NCBI RefSeq assembly: GCF_000378945.1
Contig: NZ_KB900539.1
Location: 3,360,122-3,424,121, forward strand
Source of the DNA: Methyloversatilis universalis EHg5
GTDB lineage: Bacteria > Pseudomonadota > Gammaproteobacteria > Burkholderiales > Rhodocyclaceae
DNA: 64,000 bases
Reading direction: 5' to 3'
The notes beneath the pieces were generated by a model. The model did not search any database, was not told the DNA's origin, and saw only the letters and a program-made list of their open reading frames with translations. The translations under genes were made by a program, and so were the position numbers. Each line of letters starts with the position of its first letter. Position 1 is the stretch's first letter. Below are positions 7,992-18,558 of this stretch, in pieces.

Positions 7992-9319
7992 CGTTCGTCG
8001 TTCAGCCGGATTTCGACATAGGCGCGGTCGCGCAGCTGGCGCACCCAGTCCTGATACACCTCTTCCGCCTTGCGCTCGCGCAGCGCCATACGGGCGGCGG
8101 CACGCTGGCGTTCGGTCGACACGTCTTCGACCCGGCGCTCGGTCACCTGGATCAGGTGCCAGCCAAACGGGGACTGCACCGGTTCGCTCACCTGACCCGG
8201 CTGCAGCGCGTTCATCACCTTCTCGAATTCGGGCACGGTATCGCCCGGATACAGCCAGCCCAGATCGCCGCCCTTGGCAGCCGACAGATCCTGCGAATTG
8301 GAGCGGGCCAGTTCCTCGAAACTGCCTCCGTTGTCCAGACGCTCCTTCAGCGAAGTGAGCCGGCGACGCGCTTCGGCGTCGCTCAGCACTTCGGAGGTTT
8401 TGATCAGGATGTGGCGGGCGCGGGTCTGGCTGACGCGGCCATCTCCACCGCCCACGCCGCCGCGCTTGTCCACCACCTTCATGATGTGGAAGCCGGCCGG
8501 GCTGCGCATAATGTCGCTCACCTCGCCCACCTTGAGCTTGGGCAGCATGTCGGCGAACAGCTGGGGCATGCGGTCGGCTGGGCGCCAGCCCAGGCTGCCA
8601 CCGGACAGCGCGTCCTGCGCCTCGGAATACGAAGCGGCCACGCGGGCGAAATCCTCGCCGCGCTTGATCGCATCGAGCGCCGCATCAGCGCGGGCCTTGA
8701 GCCGCATCAGCGTTTCCGGGCTGGCGCCTTCCGGCACCCGCAGCAGGATGTGGGAAATGTTGTATTCCTCGGGCTGTTCGGCCTTGCGCTGCGGACTGGC
8801 GAGGTAGTTGTCGATTTCGCCTTCGGTCACCACGACCCGGCTTTCGACCTCGCGGTCGCGCAGACGGCTCAGGATGATTTCCTTGCGGATGTCGTCACGG
8901 AAACGCGACCACGAAATGCCGTCGCGTTCGACCGCAGAGCGCAGCTGGGTCGCATTCATGTTGTTGCTTTCGGCGATGCGGCCCAGTGCGGCTTCAAGCA
9001 TGCGGTCGTCCACCCGCATCTGCGTCTCTTCCGCGTGCTGCAGCTGGACCTTCTCGTAGATCATGCGCTCGAGCACCTGGCGCTCGAAATCCTCGATCGG
9101 CGGCGGCGTGACATTGCGGCCGCGCAGCTGGGCCACCGCCTGCTCGGTGCGCGAGCGCAGTTCGTACAGCGTGATCGCGTCGCTGTTGACCACCGCAACA
9201 ATGCGATCGACCTCGACCACGTCGCTGGGCGCGTTGCGGTTGGCCTGAGCATAGACGCCGCCGGCAGACAACAGCGCGCAGGCGCTCAGCAGCAGGGCGA
9301 GAAACCGTGTGTTCAGCAT
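7988..9319 (-). CDS. surA: Periplasmic chaperone and peptidyl-prolyl isomerase SurA
   Basis: SurA escorts unfolded outer-membrane proteins, including LptD, across the periplasm to the Bam complex. I chose the ATG at 9319, giving 443 residues, because a classical signal peptide follows ([20 protein letters not shown], cut near VYA-QA); a longer frame to 9400 would put 27 polar residues in front of it. The mature N-domain holds [19 protein letters not shown]. Two parvulin domains follow at about 178-280 ([13 protein letters not shown]) and 290-390 ([12 protein letters not shown]). The C-terminal helix completes the chaperone core. It starts 28 bases after lptD, its own client, and overlaps pdxA. 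Confidence 0.96.
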   Translation of the reverse strand: MLNTRFLALLLSACALLSAGGVYAQANRNAPSDVVEVDRIVAVVNSDAITLYELRSRTEQAVAQLRGRNVTPPPIEDFERQVLERMIYEKVQLQHAEETQMRVDDRMLEAALGRIAESNNMNATQLRSAVERDGISWSRFRDDIRKEIILSRLRDREVESRVVVTEGEIDNYLASPQRKAEQPEEYNISHILLRVPEGASPETLMRLKARADAALDAIKRGEDFARVAASYSEAQDALSGGSLGWRPADRMPQLFADMLPKLKVGEVSDIMRSPAGFHIMKVVDKRGGVGGGDGRVSQTRARHILIKTSEVLSDAEARRRLTSLKERLDNGGSFEELARSNSQDLSAAKGGDLGWLYPGDTVPEFEKVMNALQPGQVSEPVQSPFGWHLIQVTERRVEDVSTERQRAAARMALRERKAEEVYQDWVRQLRDRAYVEIRLNDER

Positions 9320-9347
9320 GGGGGCGTTCCGTCGGAAATCTGGGCGG

Positions 9348-12317
9348 TCAGTAGTCGCCGCCGAAGATCGGGTCGGCAGTGCTCTGGTTGATCTGGCCAT
9401 AACCCGGGATGCTGCGCTTGAGCGCGTCCAGCGGGTTGGAACCGATGCGGGAAAAGTCGTTCAGCTCGAGCTGGAAGAACAGCGCGGTGCGGGTGCGCAA
9501 GACGTTGGTCGCGATGCGCTGGAACACGAAACGGCCGACCCAGCAGCCGCCGTTGTACTCAAAACCGGCCAGACCTTCGACCAGCCGGCGGTCGGCGATC
9601 GAATAGTTGTGGCGGGCCAGCGCATACCAGCGGTTGGTCAGCGGCCACTGCACCGACAGGTCGAGATCGCGCACCTCGTCTGCGGTCACGCCAGCGCGGC
9701 GGAAGCGGTAGGAGGTATTGAATACCTGCGCCTCGCGCGGATTCCAGCGCGCGGTGATGCTGTAGCGCTCGGTCTGCGAAAGGTCGGTGTTGTACTGGAC
9801 AGCGGCATCGATCCAGGTCTTGTCCATCAGCTCGCCGGACACCGCGGCCAGCGTGCTGGCGATATTGCCGGTGCGCGGCGTGCCGCCGGGCAGCACCACG
9901 TTCTGGTCAGCGAAGTAAAAACGCTGGCCCAGCGCAAGGCGGGCGCGTTCGGCACCGGTCTGCGGATCGATGAAACGCGAAATCGCGGCTGCGGTCACCT
10001 GATTGCTGTCGGCGATGCGGTCCTGACCGACGTACACGTTCTCCGAGAAGATCTGAGCGAAGTTGAAGTCGGCCAGCGCGCTGTCGAACACCGGGAAACG
10101 GTTCTGGTTCTTGTAGCTCGACAGCACGTAATACATGCGCGGCTCGAAGGTCTGGATGTAGCCCTGGCCGAACAGATCGGAATCGCGTTCGAACACCGTG
10201 CCGGCGTCCAGGCTGAAGATCGGTATAGAGCGCGACAGCGAGGTCGGCAGACCGGCGTTGCTGGTGCCGCGATCGATCTGGTAATTGGTCAGATGCACGC
10301 CGAATTTCGGCGTCACGAAGAAGTACGGATTGCGCATCGGCAGCGACAGCTGCGGATACAGCACCGCGCGACGACCCTGGTCGCGGCGAACGTCATCGAT
10401 CGCGAAATCGGTGTAGTTCGCCATCGTGCTGAACACCAGACCGCCCGGCAGATCCGATTTCAGCGCACTGAAGGTGACCGACGGCATCTGGCGATAGATT
10501 TCCGGCCGGTTGGCCAGCGCCTGGTACTCGGTCGCCTTGGCATTCACCCGCCACCAGTCGCCGTTGTAGGTCAGCGTGCCCTCCCGCGGCAGATAGCTGA
10601 GCGAGGTGATGGCCAGGCGGGAACCCAGATCGGTGTAGTAGTCGCGATCGGATACCGAATTGATGTTCAGCGTGCCGCTCAGCCGCTCGTTCAGCTGGTG
10701 TTCGTGCTGGAAGCTGAAGGCATAGCGGTTGCGGTTGGCGATGCTGTCGCTGGGCAGATAATCCAGCCGCAGCTTGCCGGCGTAGTCTTCCTGCAGATAG
10801 CGGAATTCGTTGCTGAGCATCAGGCCGCGCGTACCGAGGAAGCGCAGACCGATGGTGGCGTCCATGTTCGGCGCGATATTCCAGTAGTACGGCATCAGGA
10901 AGTCGATACCGGTACGGTTGGTCACGCCGAAGGTGGGTGTCAGGAAACCGGACTTGCGCCGGTTGTTCAGCGAAAAATCCAGCCAGGGCGAGTACAGCAC
11001 TGGCACGCCCTTGAACACGATTTTGCCGTTGCGTCCTTCACCGACCTCGGAATCGAAATCGAGGTTCAGCGTATCGACCTGGGCATACCAGTCCGGGCTG
11101 TCCGGGCTGCAGGTCGAATACGTGGCCTTGTCCATGCGCACCCGGCTGTCGCTCAGGAATTCCATCTGCTCGGCTTCGCCGCGACCGGTGGTGGTACGCA
11201 GGTTTTCGCCAGTCTGCAGATTGCGCCGTATCGTGTAACGCGGCTTCTCGAATACGCCCTCACCCCGCTCCAGCCGGTAGCGCAGCGACGGTCCTTCGAC
11301 CACGTCCTCGCCGCGCACCAGGCGCACATTGCCGTCGGCCTGCAGTTCGTCGGTCGGCGGTGCATAGGTGATGGTGTCGGCGGTGAGCGAAGTACCGGGC
11401 CGGCGCAGCTCGGCCGCACCGACCGCTCGCATGACTTCGTCGGTGGTGCCGTCGAGCTGGTCCGCGGCAATCAGCGTGGCGCGCGATTCCGGGTGCTTCT
11501 CTACATATTCGGACAGCGTGATCGCACCGCGCAGCATGCGGCTTTCGTCGTCCTCGGGCACGGCGGGTGGCAGCGCGCCGGTATCTGCGGCAGCGGCATT
11601 GCCGGCGAGCTGGGTCACCACCGCCCCGGCGGGCAGTTCGGACGGTGAGCGGCGACGCGCCACCGGCGGCGTGCCGAGCAGCGCGCGGTCCACCTTCAGC
11701 GGCTGCATGTTGCGCGCGGTCGTCACGTTGCGATAGGCCACCGGTTCGTCGACCGACGCGGGCCCGCCCTGGGCAGCGATCGCTGCACCGGCCGCACGCG
11801 AAGGCGGATTGCGCACCAGCGAACGATCGACCTTGAGCGGCGGCATGTTGCGCGCCGTCATGCTGTCGGCAATCGGCGTACGTCCGGCACGGCCTTCGTC
11901 CGGCACCCGGACCGGCGCTGCGGCAGCGGGCGCCGCCGCCGCAGGGGCAGTCTTGGCCGGCTGAGGGGCGGCGACGGCAGCCGGAGCGGCTGCAGGCGCA
12001 GCTGCCGGGGTTTCGCCGGGCGCCGCCACCGGGAAGGTTTCGGCGGTCTGCGGAGCGGACTGCGCGGACGCAGACCCCTGATTCTGATCCGGGGCCTGTT
12101 CGGCCGTCTTGCCGGTCGCGGCAGGCTTGGCAGCGCCCTGCTTTGCCTCAGGCTGTTTCGCCGGGCGCTGCGACGGCGGCAGCAGACCGGGATCGACCTT
12201 GAGCGACGGCAAGGCGTCGGCCGCCTGCGCGGTGCAGGACATCCAGGCGAGGGAAAGAATGACGGAACGCCGGAGCACGGATGAAAGGGCTGGAAGCGGG
12301 CTGATCGCGGGTTGCAC
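9348..12317 (-). CDS. lptD: LPS-assembly outer-membrane protein LptD
   Basis: LptD with LptE inserts lipopolysaccharide into the outer leaflet. The 989-residue protein is longer than E. coli LptD (784) because a roughly 230-residue Ala/Pro-rich stretch sits between the signal peptide (cut near AQA-AD, residue 33) and the OstA/LptA-like jellyroll at about 280-400 (LTADTITYAPPTDELQADG, VEGPSLRYRLERGEGVF). The C-terminal 550 residues form the beta-barrel (SPWLDFSLNNRRKSGFLTP). Mature cysteines appear only in STCSPDSPDWYAQ and NGGCWVGRF, the pair that links the periplasmic and barrel domains. The start is taken as GTG at 12317; an internal GTG 13 codons on is possible. The long linker holds a repeated PLKVD motif, listed separately. 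Confidence 0.95.
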   Translation of the reverse strand: MQPAISPLPALSSVLRRSVILSLAWMSCTAQAADALPSLKVDPGLLPPSQRPAKQPEAKQGAAKPAATGKTAEQAPDQNQGSASAQSAPQTAETFPVAAPGETPAAAPAAAPAAVAAPQPAKTAPAAAAPAAAAPVRVPDEGRAGRTPIADSMTARNMPPLKVDRSLVRNPPSRAAGAAIAAQGGPASVDEPVAYRNVTTARNMQPLKVDRALLGTPPVARRRSPSELPAGAVVTQLAGNAAAADTGALPPAVPEDDESRMLRGAITLSEYVEKHPESRATLIAADQLDGTTDEVMRAVGAAELRRPGTSLTADTITYAPPTDELQADGNVRLVRGEDVVEGPSLRYRLERGEGVFEKPRYTIRRNLQTGENLRTTTGRGEAEQMEFLSDSRVRMDKATYSTCSPDSPDWYAQVDTLNLDFDSEVGEGRNGKIVFKGVPVLYSPWLDFSLNNRRKSGFLTPTFGVTNRTGIDFLMPYYWNIAPNMDATIGLRFLGTRGLMLSNEFRYLQEDYAGKLRLDYLPSDSIANRNRYAFSFQHEHQLNERLSGTLNINSVSDRDYYTDLGSRLAITSLSYLPREGTLTYNGDWWRVNAKATEYQALANRPEIYRQMPSVTFSALKSDLPGGLVFSTMANYTDFAIDDVRRDQGRRAVLYPQLSLPMRNPYFFVTPKFGVHLTNYQIDRGTSNAGLPTSLSRSIPIFSLDAGTVFERDSDLFGQGYIQTFEPRMYYVLSSYKNQNRFPVFDSALADFNFAQIFSENVYVGQDRIADSNQVTAAAISRFIDPQTGAERARLALGQRFYFADQNVVLPGGTPRTGNIASTLAAVSGELMDKTWIDAAVQYNTDLSQTERYSITARWNPREAQVFNTSYRFRRAGVTADEVRDLDLSVQWPLTNRWYALARHNYSIADRRLVEGLAGFEYNGGCWVGRFVFQRIATNVLRTRTALFFQLELNDFSRIGSNPLDALKRSIPGYGQINQSTADPIFGGDY
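11664..12212 (-). repeat. Three PLKVD-type repeats coded in the LptD N-terminal linker
   Basis: Three related segments are coded here: LPSLKVDPGLLPP (residues 36-48, bases 12174-12212), ARNMPPLKVDRSLVRNPP (155-172, 11802-11855) and ARNMQPLKVDRALLGTPP (201-218, 11664-11717). The last two are near-identical at both protein and DNA level. They lie in a low-complexity Ala/Pro/Gln linker before the LptA-like domain. They look like short linear motifs on a disordered tether. Confidence 0.85.
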
Positions 12318-12446
12318 ACCGGCCTTCGTCCGGCGCCGACAGGTCGGCGGTCCGTGCGCGGCCGCGTTATAGAATCGCGCATCTTATCAAACGGCACCCG
12401 CATCCCGGCCGGCGACGGCAACTATTTGCAAGCGGGTGCCCCGGAA
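12318..12446. promoter_or_regulatory. Divergent promoter region between lptD and amgK
   Basis: These 129 bases must hold start signals for both lptD (minus) and amgK-murU (plus). An A+T-rich island near 12367-12390 contains, on the minus strand, TATAAC as a -10 candidate for lptD. The TTGATA upstream of it is only 13 bases away, too close for a standard pair. No sigma-E-type promoter was recognised. Confidence 0.35.
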
Positions 12447-14163
<1,717 letters not shown>

Positions 14164-14169
14164 ACCGCC

Positions 14170-15657
14170 TCAGGCAGGCGCCAGCGGCAACCGCAGCTCG
14201 ACCCGCAGGCCACCGCCCTCGGCTTCGCCAAGCGCGATCTGCCCCCCCAGGTATTCCACCACCTCTCGCACAATGGCCAGTCCGAGGCCGGACCCGCTGC
14301 CGGCCGAACCCGGAATGCGGAAATACGGTTCGAACACCCGCTCGCGCAGATCTTCCGGAATGCCGGGGCCGGCATCGCTCACTACCAGCCGCGCCTGATC
14401 TCCGTCACGCCCCAGTTCCAGCCGTATCGCGGTGCCGGCCGGCGCATAGCGTTGCGCGTTGTCGATCAGATTGCCCACCATGCTCGACAGGCTGTTGGCG
14501 TCACCGATCACGGTCAGCGGCTCTTCGTCCGCCTGCAGCGCGAGCGCATGACCGCTGGCCTCGCACGACAGGTGACGTTGGGCCACCGCATCGCGCACCA
14601 CCTCGCGCAGCGACAGCGGAATGTCCTGCGCGCCCCGGCCGGCCCGGCTGTGCGCCAGCATCTGTTCGGTCAGATGAACGGTGCGGGCCACCCCTTCGAG
14701 CAGGCTGTCCAGCGACTTGTTCAGCCTGGCCGGATCTTCGGCGCGGCGCGCGTTCTGTGCGTGGATGCGCAGCGCGGCCAGCGGCGTGCGCAGTTCATGC
14801 GCGGCGGCGTCGATGAAGCGGCGCTCGCGCGCCAGCGCATCGCGCACCCGGCCGAACAGCGCATTGAGCGCACTGAGCACCGGTGCGATTTCCGCCGGCA
14901 CCCGCGACAGCGTGAGTGGCTGGTCATCGCGCGGCGAGCGACCGGCGATGCGCTCGGCCATCTCCGACAGCGGCGCCAGTCCGTAGCCGATCAGCAGGCC
15001 GTTGAGCAGCAGCAGCACGAACAGGCCGATCAGGAGCGGTGCGCCTGTGGCCCAGCCCAGCTTGGCCGACAGTTCCTCGCGCGCATCGACCCGCTCGCCC
15101 ACCTGTATCCAGACATCGCCCGAATGCAGCACGAATACCCGCCACAGGCTGCCCGCAAGATCATGGTCGCTGAAGCCGGCGCGCATCGGCGCCATCGGTA
15201 TCGCCGGTGCCGACGACGAACGGGCAAGCAGGCGGAAACCATCGCTGCCGAAGGTTTCGTAGTCGGTCCATATCTGATACGCGATATGGGTTTCGTACTC
15301 GTGGCCCAGCGGGGTTTCGATGTCGTGGTGACCGAACAGCCAGTCCTGCAGCACCGCCGACCATGACAGCTGCTGCGGACTGCCCAGCTGACGATCGCGC
15401 TCGCCGGCTTCAAGCTCCAGCGGCACCGGCAGCGACATGACCAGCGGCGTATTGATGGTGGCGTGCTCGACCTGGCGCGCCATCAGGCTTTCCAGCACCC
15501 GAGCCGAGGTGGCGAGGCGGGCGTCAAACAGCTCGTCCGCCTCGTCCTGGCCTGCGCGTACTGCCAGCAACGCCGAAGTACCAAGCACGCACAACAGGAT
15601 GAAGGCACTGCCGGCCAGCAACAGCACCCGCAAGGGCACGCCCTGCAGCGCGCGCAT
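14170..15657 (-). CDS. Two-component sensor histidine kinase (QseC/PmrB-like)
   Basis: The 495-residue inner-membrane kinase has TM1 at about residues 10-33, a periplasmic sensor of about 170 residues, and TM2 at about 205-227. A HAMP-like linker is followed by the phosphoacceptor box AAAHELRTPLAAL (His287), the N-box NLIDNAQRYAP, and the G-boxes SDAGPGIP and GSGSGLGLAIV. It should autophosphorylate and pass phosphate to the response regulator upstream, whose stop overlaps this start as TGATG. The signal is unknown; the sensor domain matches nothing I recognise. The subclass usually responds to cations, membrane stress or small molecules. Confidence 0.9.
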   Translation of the reverse strand: MRALQGVPLRVLLLAGSAFILLCVLGTSALLAVRAGQDEADELFDARLATSARVLESLMARQVEHATINTPLVMSLPVPLELEAGERDRQLGSPQQLSWSAVLQDWLFGHHDIETPLGHEYETHIAYQIWTDYETFGSDGFRLLARSSSAPAIPMAPMRAGFSDHDLAGSLWRVFVLHSGDVWIQVGERVDAREELSAKLGWATGAPLLIGLFVLLLLNGLLIGYGLAPLSEMAERIAGRSPRDDQPLTLSRVPAEIAPVLSALNALFGRVRDALARERRFIDAAAHELRTPLAALRIHAQNARRAEDPARLNKSLDSLLEGVARTVHLTEQMLAHSRAGRGAQDIPLSLREVVRDAVAQRHLSCEASGHALALQADEEPLTVIGDANSLSSMVGNLIDNAQRYAPAGTAIRLELGRDGDQARLVVSDAGPGIPEDLRERVFEPYFRIPGSAGSGSGLGLAIVREVVEYLGGQIALGEAEGGGLRVELRLPLAPA

Positions 15658-16334
15658 CAGCCCTGCCGCGCCACGGGCAGCGGGTCGATCACGTAACCGA
15701 CGCCGCGCACGGTACGGATGAGCTCCGGATAGAACTTCTTGCGCAGATTGTGGATGTGCACGTCCAGCGCATTGCTTTCCAGTTCGCTGTCCCAGCCATA
15801 GATGTTCTCGACCAGCTGCTGCCGGCTCATCACGTGGCCGATGTTCTCCAGCAGCCGGCGCAGCACCATGAATTCGCGGCGCTGCAGTTCGACCGGGCGT
15901 TCGTCGTGGCTCACCGTGAGACCGGAGGTGTCGAGCGCAATCGTGCCGTAACGGATGAGGTTGGACACCGAGCCCCGGGTGCGCCGCTCAAGCACGCGCA
16001 AGCGGGCCAGCAGCTCGTCGAGGTCGAAGGGCTTGACCAGATAGTCGTCGGCACCGGCGTCCAGACCGCCGATGCGCTGGGCGGTGGTGTCGCGCGCACT
16101 GAGCACCAGCACCGGCGTCACCACACCGGCCTCGCGCGCGCGACGCAGCACGTCCATGCCGTCCAGCCGCGGCAGGCCGAGGTCGAGCACCGCGATGTCC
16201 ACGCCGCCGCCGCGCAGCGCGGTCAGCGCCTGCATGCCGTCGCGCACCCATTCCACCGTATAGCGGGCACGCTCAAGCGCATCGAGTATGCCGGCCCCCA
16301 GCAGTTCGTCGTCTTCGACCAGCAGTACCTTCAT
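15657..16334 (-). CDS. OmpR/PhoB-family response regulator (QseB/PmrA-like)
   Basis: The 225-residue product has a receiver domain with acidic pocket VEDDE (7-10), phosphoacceptor Asp51 in AVLDLGLPRLDG and the conserved Lys in VKPFD, then a winged-helix domain ending LDVHIHNLRKKFYP and VRGVGYV. I chose MKVLLVEDD at 16334; the frame extends 20 codons upstream without conserved sequence. It pairs with the kinase that overlaps its stop. Relatives of the PmrA/QseB type bind direct repeats of CTTAAG spaced by 5 bases. Such a box lies upstream of the five-gene cluster at 16440-20697, which suggests the target. Confidence 0.9.
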   Translation of the reverse strand: MKVLLVEDDELLGAGILDALERARYTVEWVRDGMQALTALRGGGVDIAVLDLGLPRLDGMDVLRRAREAGVVTPVLVLSARDTTAQRIGGLDAGADDYLVKPFDLDELLARLRVLERRTRGSVSNLIRYGTIALDTSGLTVSHDERPVELQRREFMVLRRLLENIGHVMSRQQLVENIYGWDSELESNALDVHIHNLRKKFYPELIRTVRGVGYVIDPLPVARQG

Positions 16335-16439
16335 CGGTCGGTTTATGTCGTAACGGAATGCCGTCATTCTGACTCCGACCGGGAACAATTGCATCGGCAG
16401 GGCGTGTTCACCTGCAGTTTCAGGGGCAGGCGCACGGGT

Positions 16440-17084
16440 TTACTTCAACTTCTCGCGCACCTTCACCAGCAGCGCCTCGATTTCCTTGCGCCGGCCTTCG
16501 TCGGCCAGCGGACGGGTCGGGCGGGCCGGTGCCTGCAGTGCAGCTTCCAGCGACACGCGCGCCTTCTCGTACTCGCCATTGCGGTACAGGAAATCACCCA
16601 TGAAGAAATTGCTGTCTATTCCCTTGGGGTTGATCGCCAGCGCCTTGTTCAGCAGTTCGCGCGCCTTGTCCTTGTCGCCGAAGCCGATCGGCCAGCCCGG
16701 CACCTGGTAGTAGAGCGAGCCCAGACTGGTGTAGGCCGACCCTTCCAGCGCATTCGGATTCTTGGCCAGCGCCTTTTCCAGCGCCGCCCGGGCTTCCTTG
16801 GCCAGTGACAGCGCACCCAGACCGCCCTTGGCGCCGGCGTGGCTGGCCACGATGATGGCGTACCAGATGTCGGCTTCGGCACGATCCGGGAATTCGGTCC
16901 GCACCGCAGCCGCGTCCTTGCTCAGATGCTCGAAGGCCTGTTCCTGCTTGTCCGCCGGCTGGCGGTACTTGATCTGTTCCCACTCGGACTGCAGCCGGGC
17001 CACCGATTCGTCTACGCCGGCAAAGGCGGGGGCGATGAGCAGTGCGGCGAACAGGGCGCACGAGGCGCGGAGGAATGCATTCAC
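16440..17084 (-). CDS. Exported TPR-repeat protein
   Basis: The 214-residue product has a signal peptide (cut near AFA-GV, residue 22) and at least two tetratricopeptide repeats (SAYTSLGSLYYQVPGW, then ARELLNKALAINPKGIDSNF and GEYEKARVSLEAAL), so it is a periplasmic or surface scaffold rather than an enzyme. The start is a GTG at 17084 that overlaps the SDR stop as GTGA. It is the last of five coupled genes and lies 105 bases upstream of the response regulator, in the same direction. Its binding partner is unknown; it might hold a periplasmic ligand or an export component for the cluster's product. Confidence 0.8.
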   Translation of the reverse strand: MNAFLRASCALFAALLIAPAFAGVDESVARLQSEWEQIKYRQPADKQEQAFEHLSKDAAAVRTEFPDRAEADIWYAIIVASHAGAKGGLGALSLAKEARAALEKALAKNPNALEGSAYTSLGSLYYQVPGWPIGFGDKDKARELLNKALAINPKGIDSNFFMGDFLYRNGEYEKARVSLEAALQAPARPTRPLADEGRRKEIEALLVKVREKLK

Positions 17085-17893
17085 GGTTTGACTCCTTGTT
17101 GTGCGTGACGGCGGATGACGGGAAGCTGCTTCGCGAGGCTGGAATCGACCAGCGCGGGCAGCATGCGGTTGATGCGGACGAACAGCTTTTCCGGCCAGCC
17201 CAAGTGGCGCTCGGCGCGCGGGCCGTCAAGCAGCTTCAGCAGCTCGGCGGCGACCGATTCCGGCGTATCGCTGGCCACGCCCAGTTCGCTGTTCAGCGCG
17301 TTCTGGGCATCGCTGTTCAGCGCAGTGCGGGTGGCGCGCGGCGCCAGGTACTGCAGCTGCACCCGGCTGCCGGCCAGTTCGCGGCGCAGCGCTTCGGTGA
17401 AGCCGCGCAACGCGAACTTGCTGGCGCAGTAGGCGACACTGCCCGGGTGGCCGATGTCGCCAAGAATGGAGCCGACATTGACCACCCGCGCCCGGGTCTG
17501 GCGGTGCAGCTGCGGCAGCAGCGCGCGGGTGAGCAGCATCGGTGCGAGCAGATTGGTCTGCACGATGCGTTCGATCTGCGCGTCCGACTGGTCCTCGAAC
17601 CAGGCCAGTTCGCTGACGCCTGCGTTGTTCACCAGCAGATTCGGCCCGCCGGGCAACGCTTCGGCGGCCTGTACGATGGCTTCGCGGCCGGCCGCGGTAT
17701 TCAGGTCGGCGGTCACGGTGCGGATCTGCACATCGGGCGCCTTGCGCACCAGTTCGTCGGCCAGCGTGGCCAGCCGGGCAGCATCGCGCCCGACCAGCAG
17801 CAGCGCGCTGGCGCGGCCGGCCAGCGCACTGGCAATGGCACGACCGATGCCACCGGCCGCGCCGGTGATGACTGCACGCAAGCCGCTCTTCAT
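17081..17893 (-). CDS. Short-chain dehydrogenase/reductase
   Basis: The 270-residue classical SDR has the cofactor motif TGAAGGIG (10-17), the NNAG motif (89-92), and the catalytic Ser142, Tyr155 and Lys159 in the order S...YCASK. It should oxidise or reduce an alcohol/carbonyl with NAD(P). The C-terminal part (WPEKLFVRINRMLPALVD) resembles SDRs linked to lipid or fatty-acyl substrates, but that is only an impression. Start and stop both overlap neighbours (ATGA with the diiron protein, GTGA with the TPR gene), so it belongs to the cluster at 16440-20697. The substrate is unknown. Confidence 0.9.
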   Translation of the reverse strand: MKSGLRAVITGAAGGIGRAIASALAGRASALLLVGRDAARLATLADELVRKAPDVQIRTVTADLNTAAGREAIVQAAEALPGGPNLLVNNAGVSELAWFEDQSDAQIERIVQTNLLAPMLLTRALLPQLHRQTRARVVNVGSILGDIGHPGSVAYCASKFALRGFTEALRRELAGSRVQLQYLAPRATRTALNSDAQNALNSELGVASDTPESVAAELLKLLDGPRAERHLGWPEKLFVRINRMLPALVDSSLAKQLPVIRRHAQQGVKP

Positions 17894-18558
17894 GCCGCGA
17901 GCGCCTGGTCGCTGGCCGGCAGCGCGCGGAACAGGTCGCCGTACAGGCGGTACATGACGCGCGCCACGTGAATCACCGCAAGCCTGTCCTCCTCGTCTTC
18001 CAGGCCGTCCATCAGCGTGGCGAAGAACAGCACATGGTCCTGGTCCAGGCTGCCGTGCGAATTGAGATAGCTGAAAGCCGCCGGCGGCAGGTGCAGGGTC
18101 TGCGCGATGCGCTCGGCGGCGGCGGTAGCGATCTGCACGCTGGTGCCTTCGAGCACATGCACCATGCCGAAGAAGCCGACCGGATTCTTGCGCGCGATCC
18201 AGTCGTAGGCGTAGGACACCATCAGTTCGGCTTCGACGCCCGGTGCGGAGCGGCGTGCGGTTTCGCGATCACCGCCGCAGGCGGCGATGTCGTCGAGTAT
18301 CCACTCCTCGTGGCCGATCTCCTCCTCGATGTATTCGGCCACCGCACGGCGCAGCGACTCGTGGGTGGCCGGCAGCCGCGCGCCGCAGGCCATCAGCAGC
18401 GGCACGGTGTGCCGCACATGGTGGAAGGCCTGTTCGAGAAAGGCGCGGTACTGGGTCAGCGTGACGCGACCGGACAGGGCGTCCTGGATGATGGGCGCGG
18501 ACAGCAGGTGGGCACGTTCGGCAGCGGTTTCGCGCTGCAGGCGTTCATGAAACGACAT
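17890..18558 (-). CDS. Haem-oxygenase-like diiron (iron-containing redox) enzyme
   Basis: The 222-residue protein has the all-helical TenA/haem-oxygenase-like fold of the iron-containing redox enzyme family. Likely metal ligands are in EYIEEEIGHEEW (Glu79/80 and His83), Glu137 (HVLEG) and HGSLDQDH (His168, Asp172, His175), the H-x3-D-x2-H pattern of this superfamily. Known members cleave or oxidise fatty acids and amino acids (UndA makes a terminal alkene from lauric acid). The ATG at 18558 has a good CAGGAGT site; a longer frame to 18753 only reads antisense-like sequence. It overlaps the ligase gene by 14 bases and the SDR by 4. The substrate is unknown. Confidence 0.85.
   Translation of the reverse strand: MSFHERLQRETAAERAHLLSAPIIQDALSGRVTLTQYRAFLEQAFHHVRHTVPLLMACGARLPATHESLRRAVAEYIEEEIGHEEWILDDIAACGGDRETARRSAPGVEAELMVSYAYDWIARKNPVGFFGMVHVLEGTSVQIATAAAERIAQTLHLPPAAFSYLNSHGSLDQDHVLFFATLMDGLEDEEDRLAVIHVARVMYRLYGDLFRALPASDQALAA

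Noticed and set aside
9309-11648. Plus-strand open frame of 779 codons antisense to lptD
   Set aside because: Opposite a complete lptD; low-complexity composition, no ribosome site, no recognisable domain.
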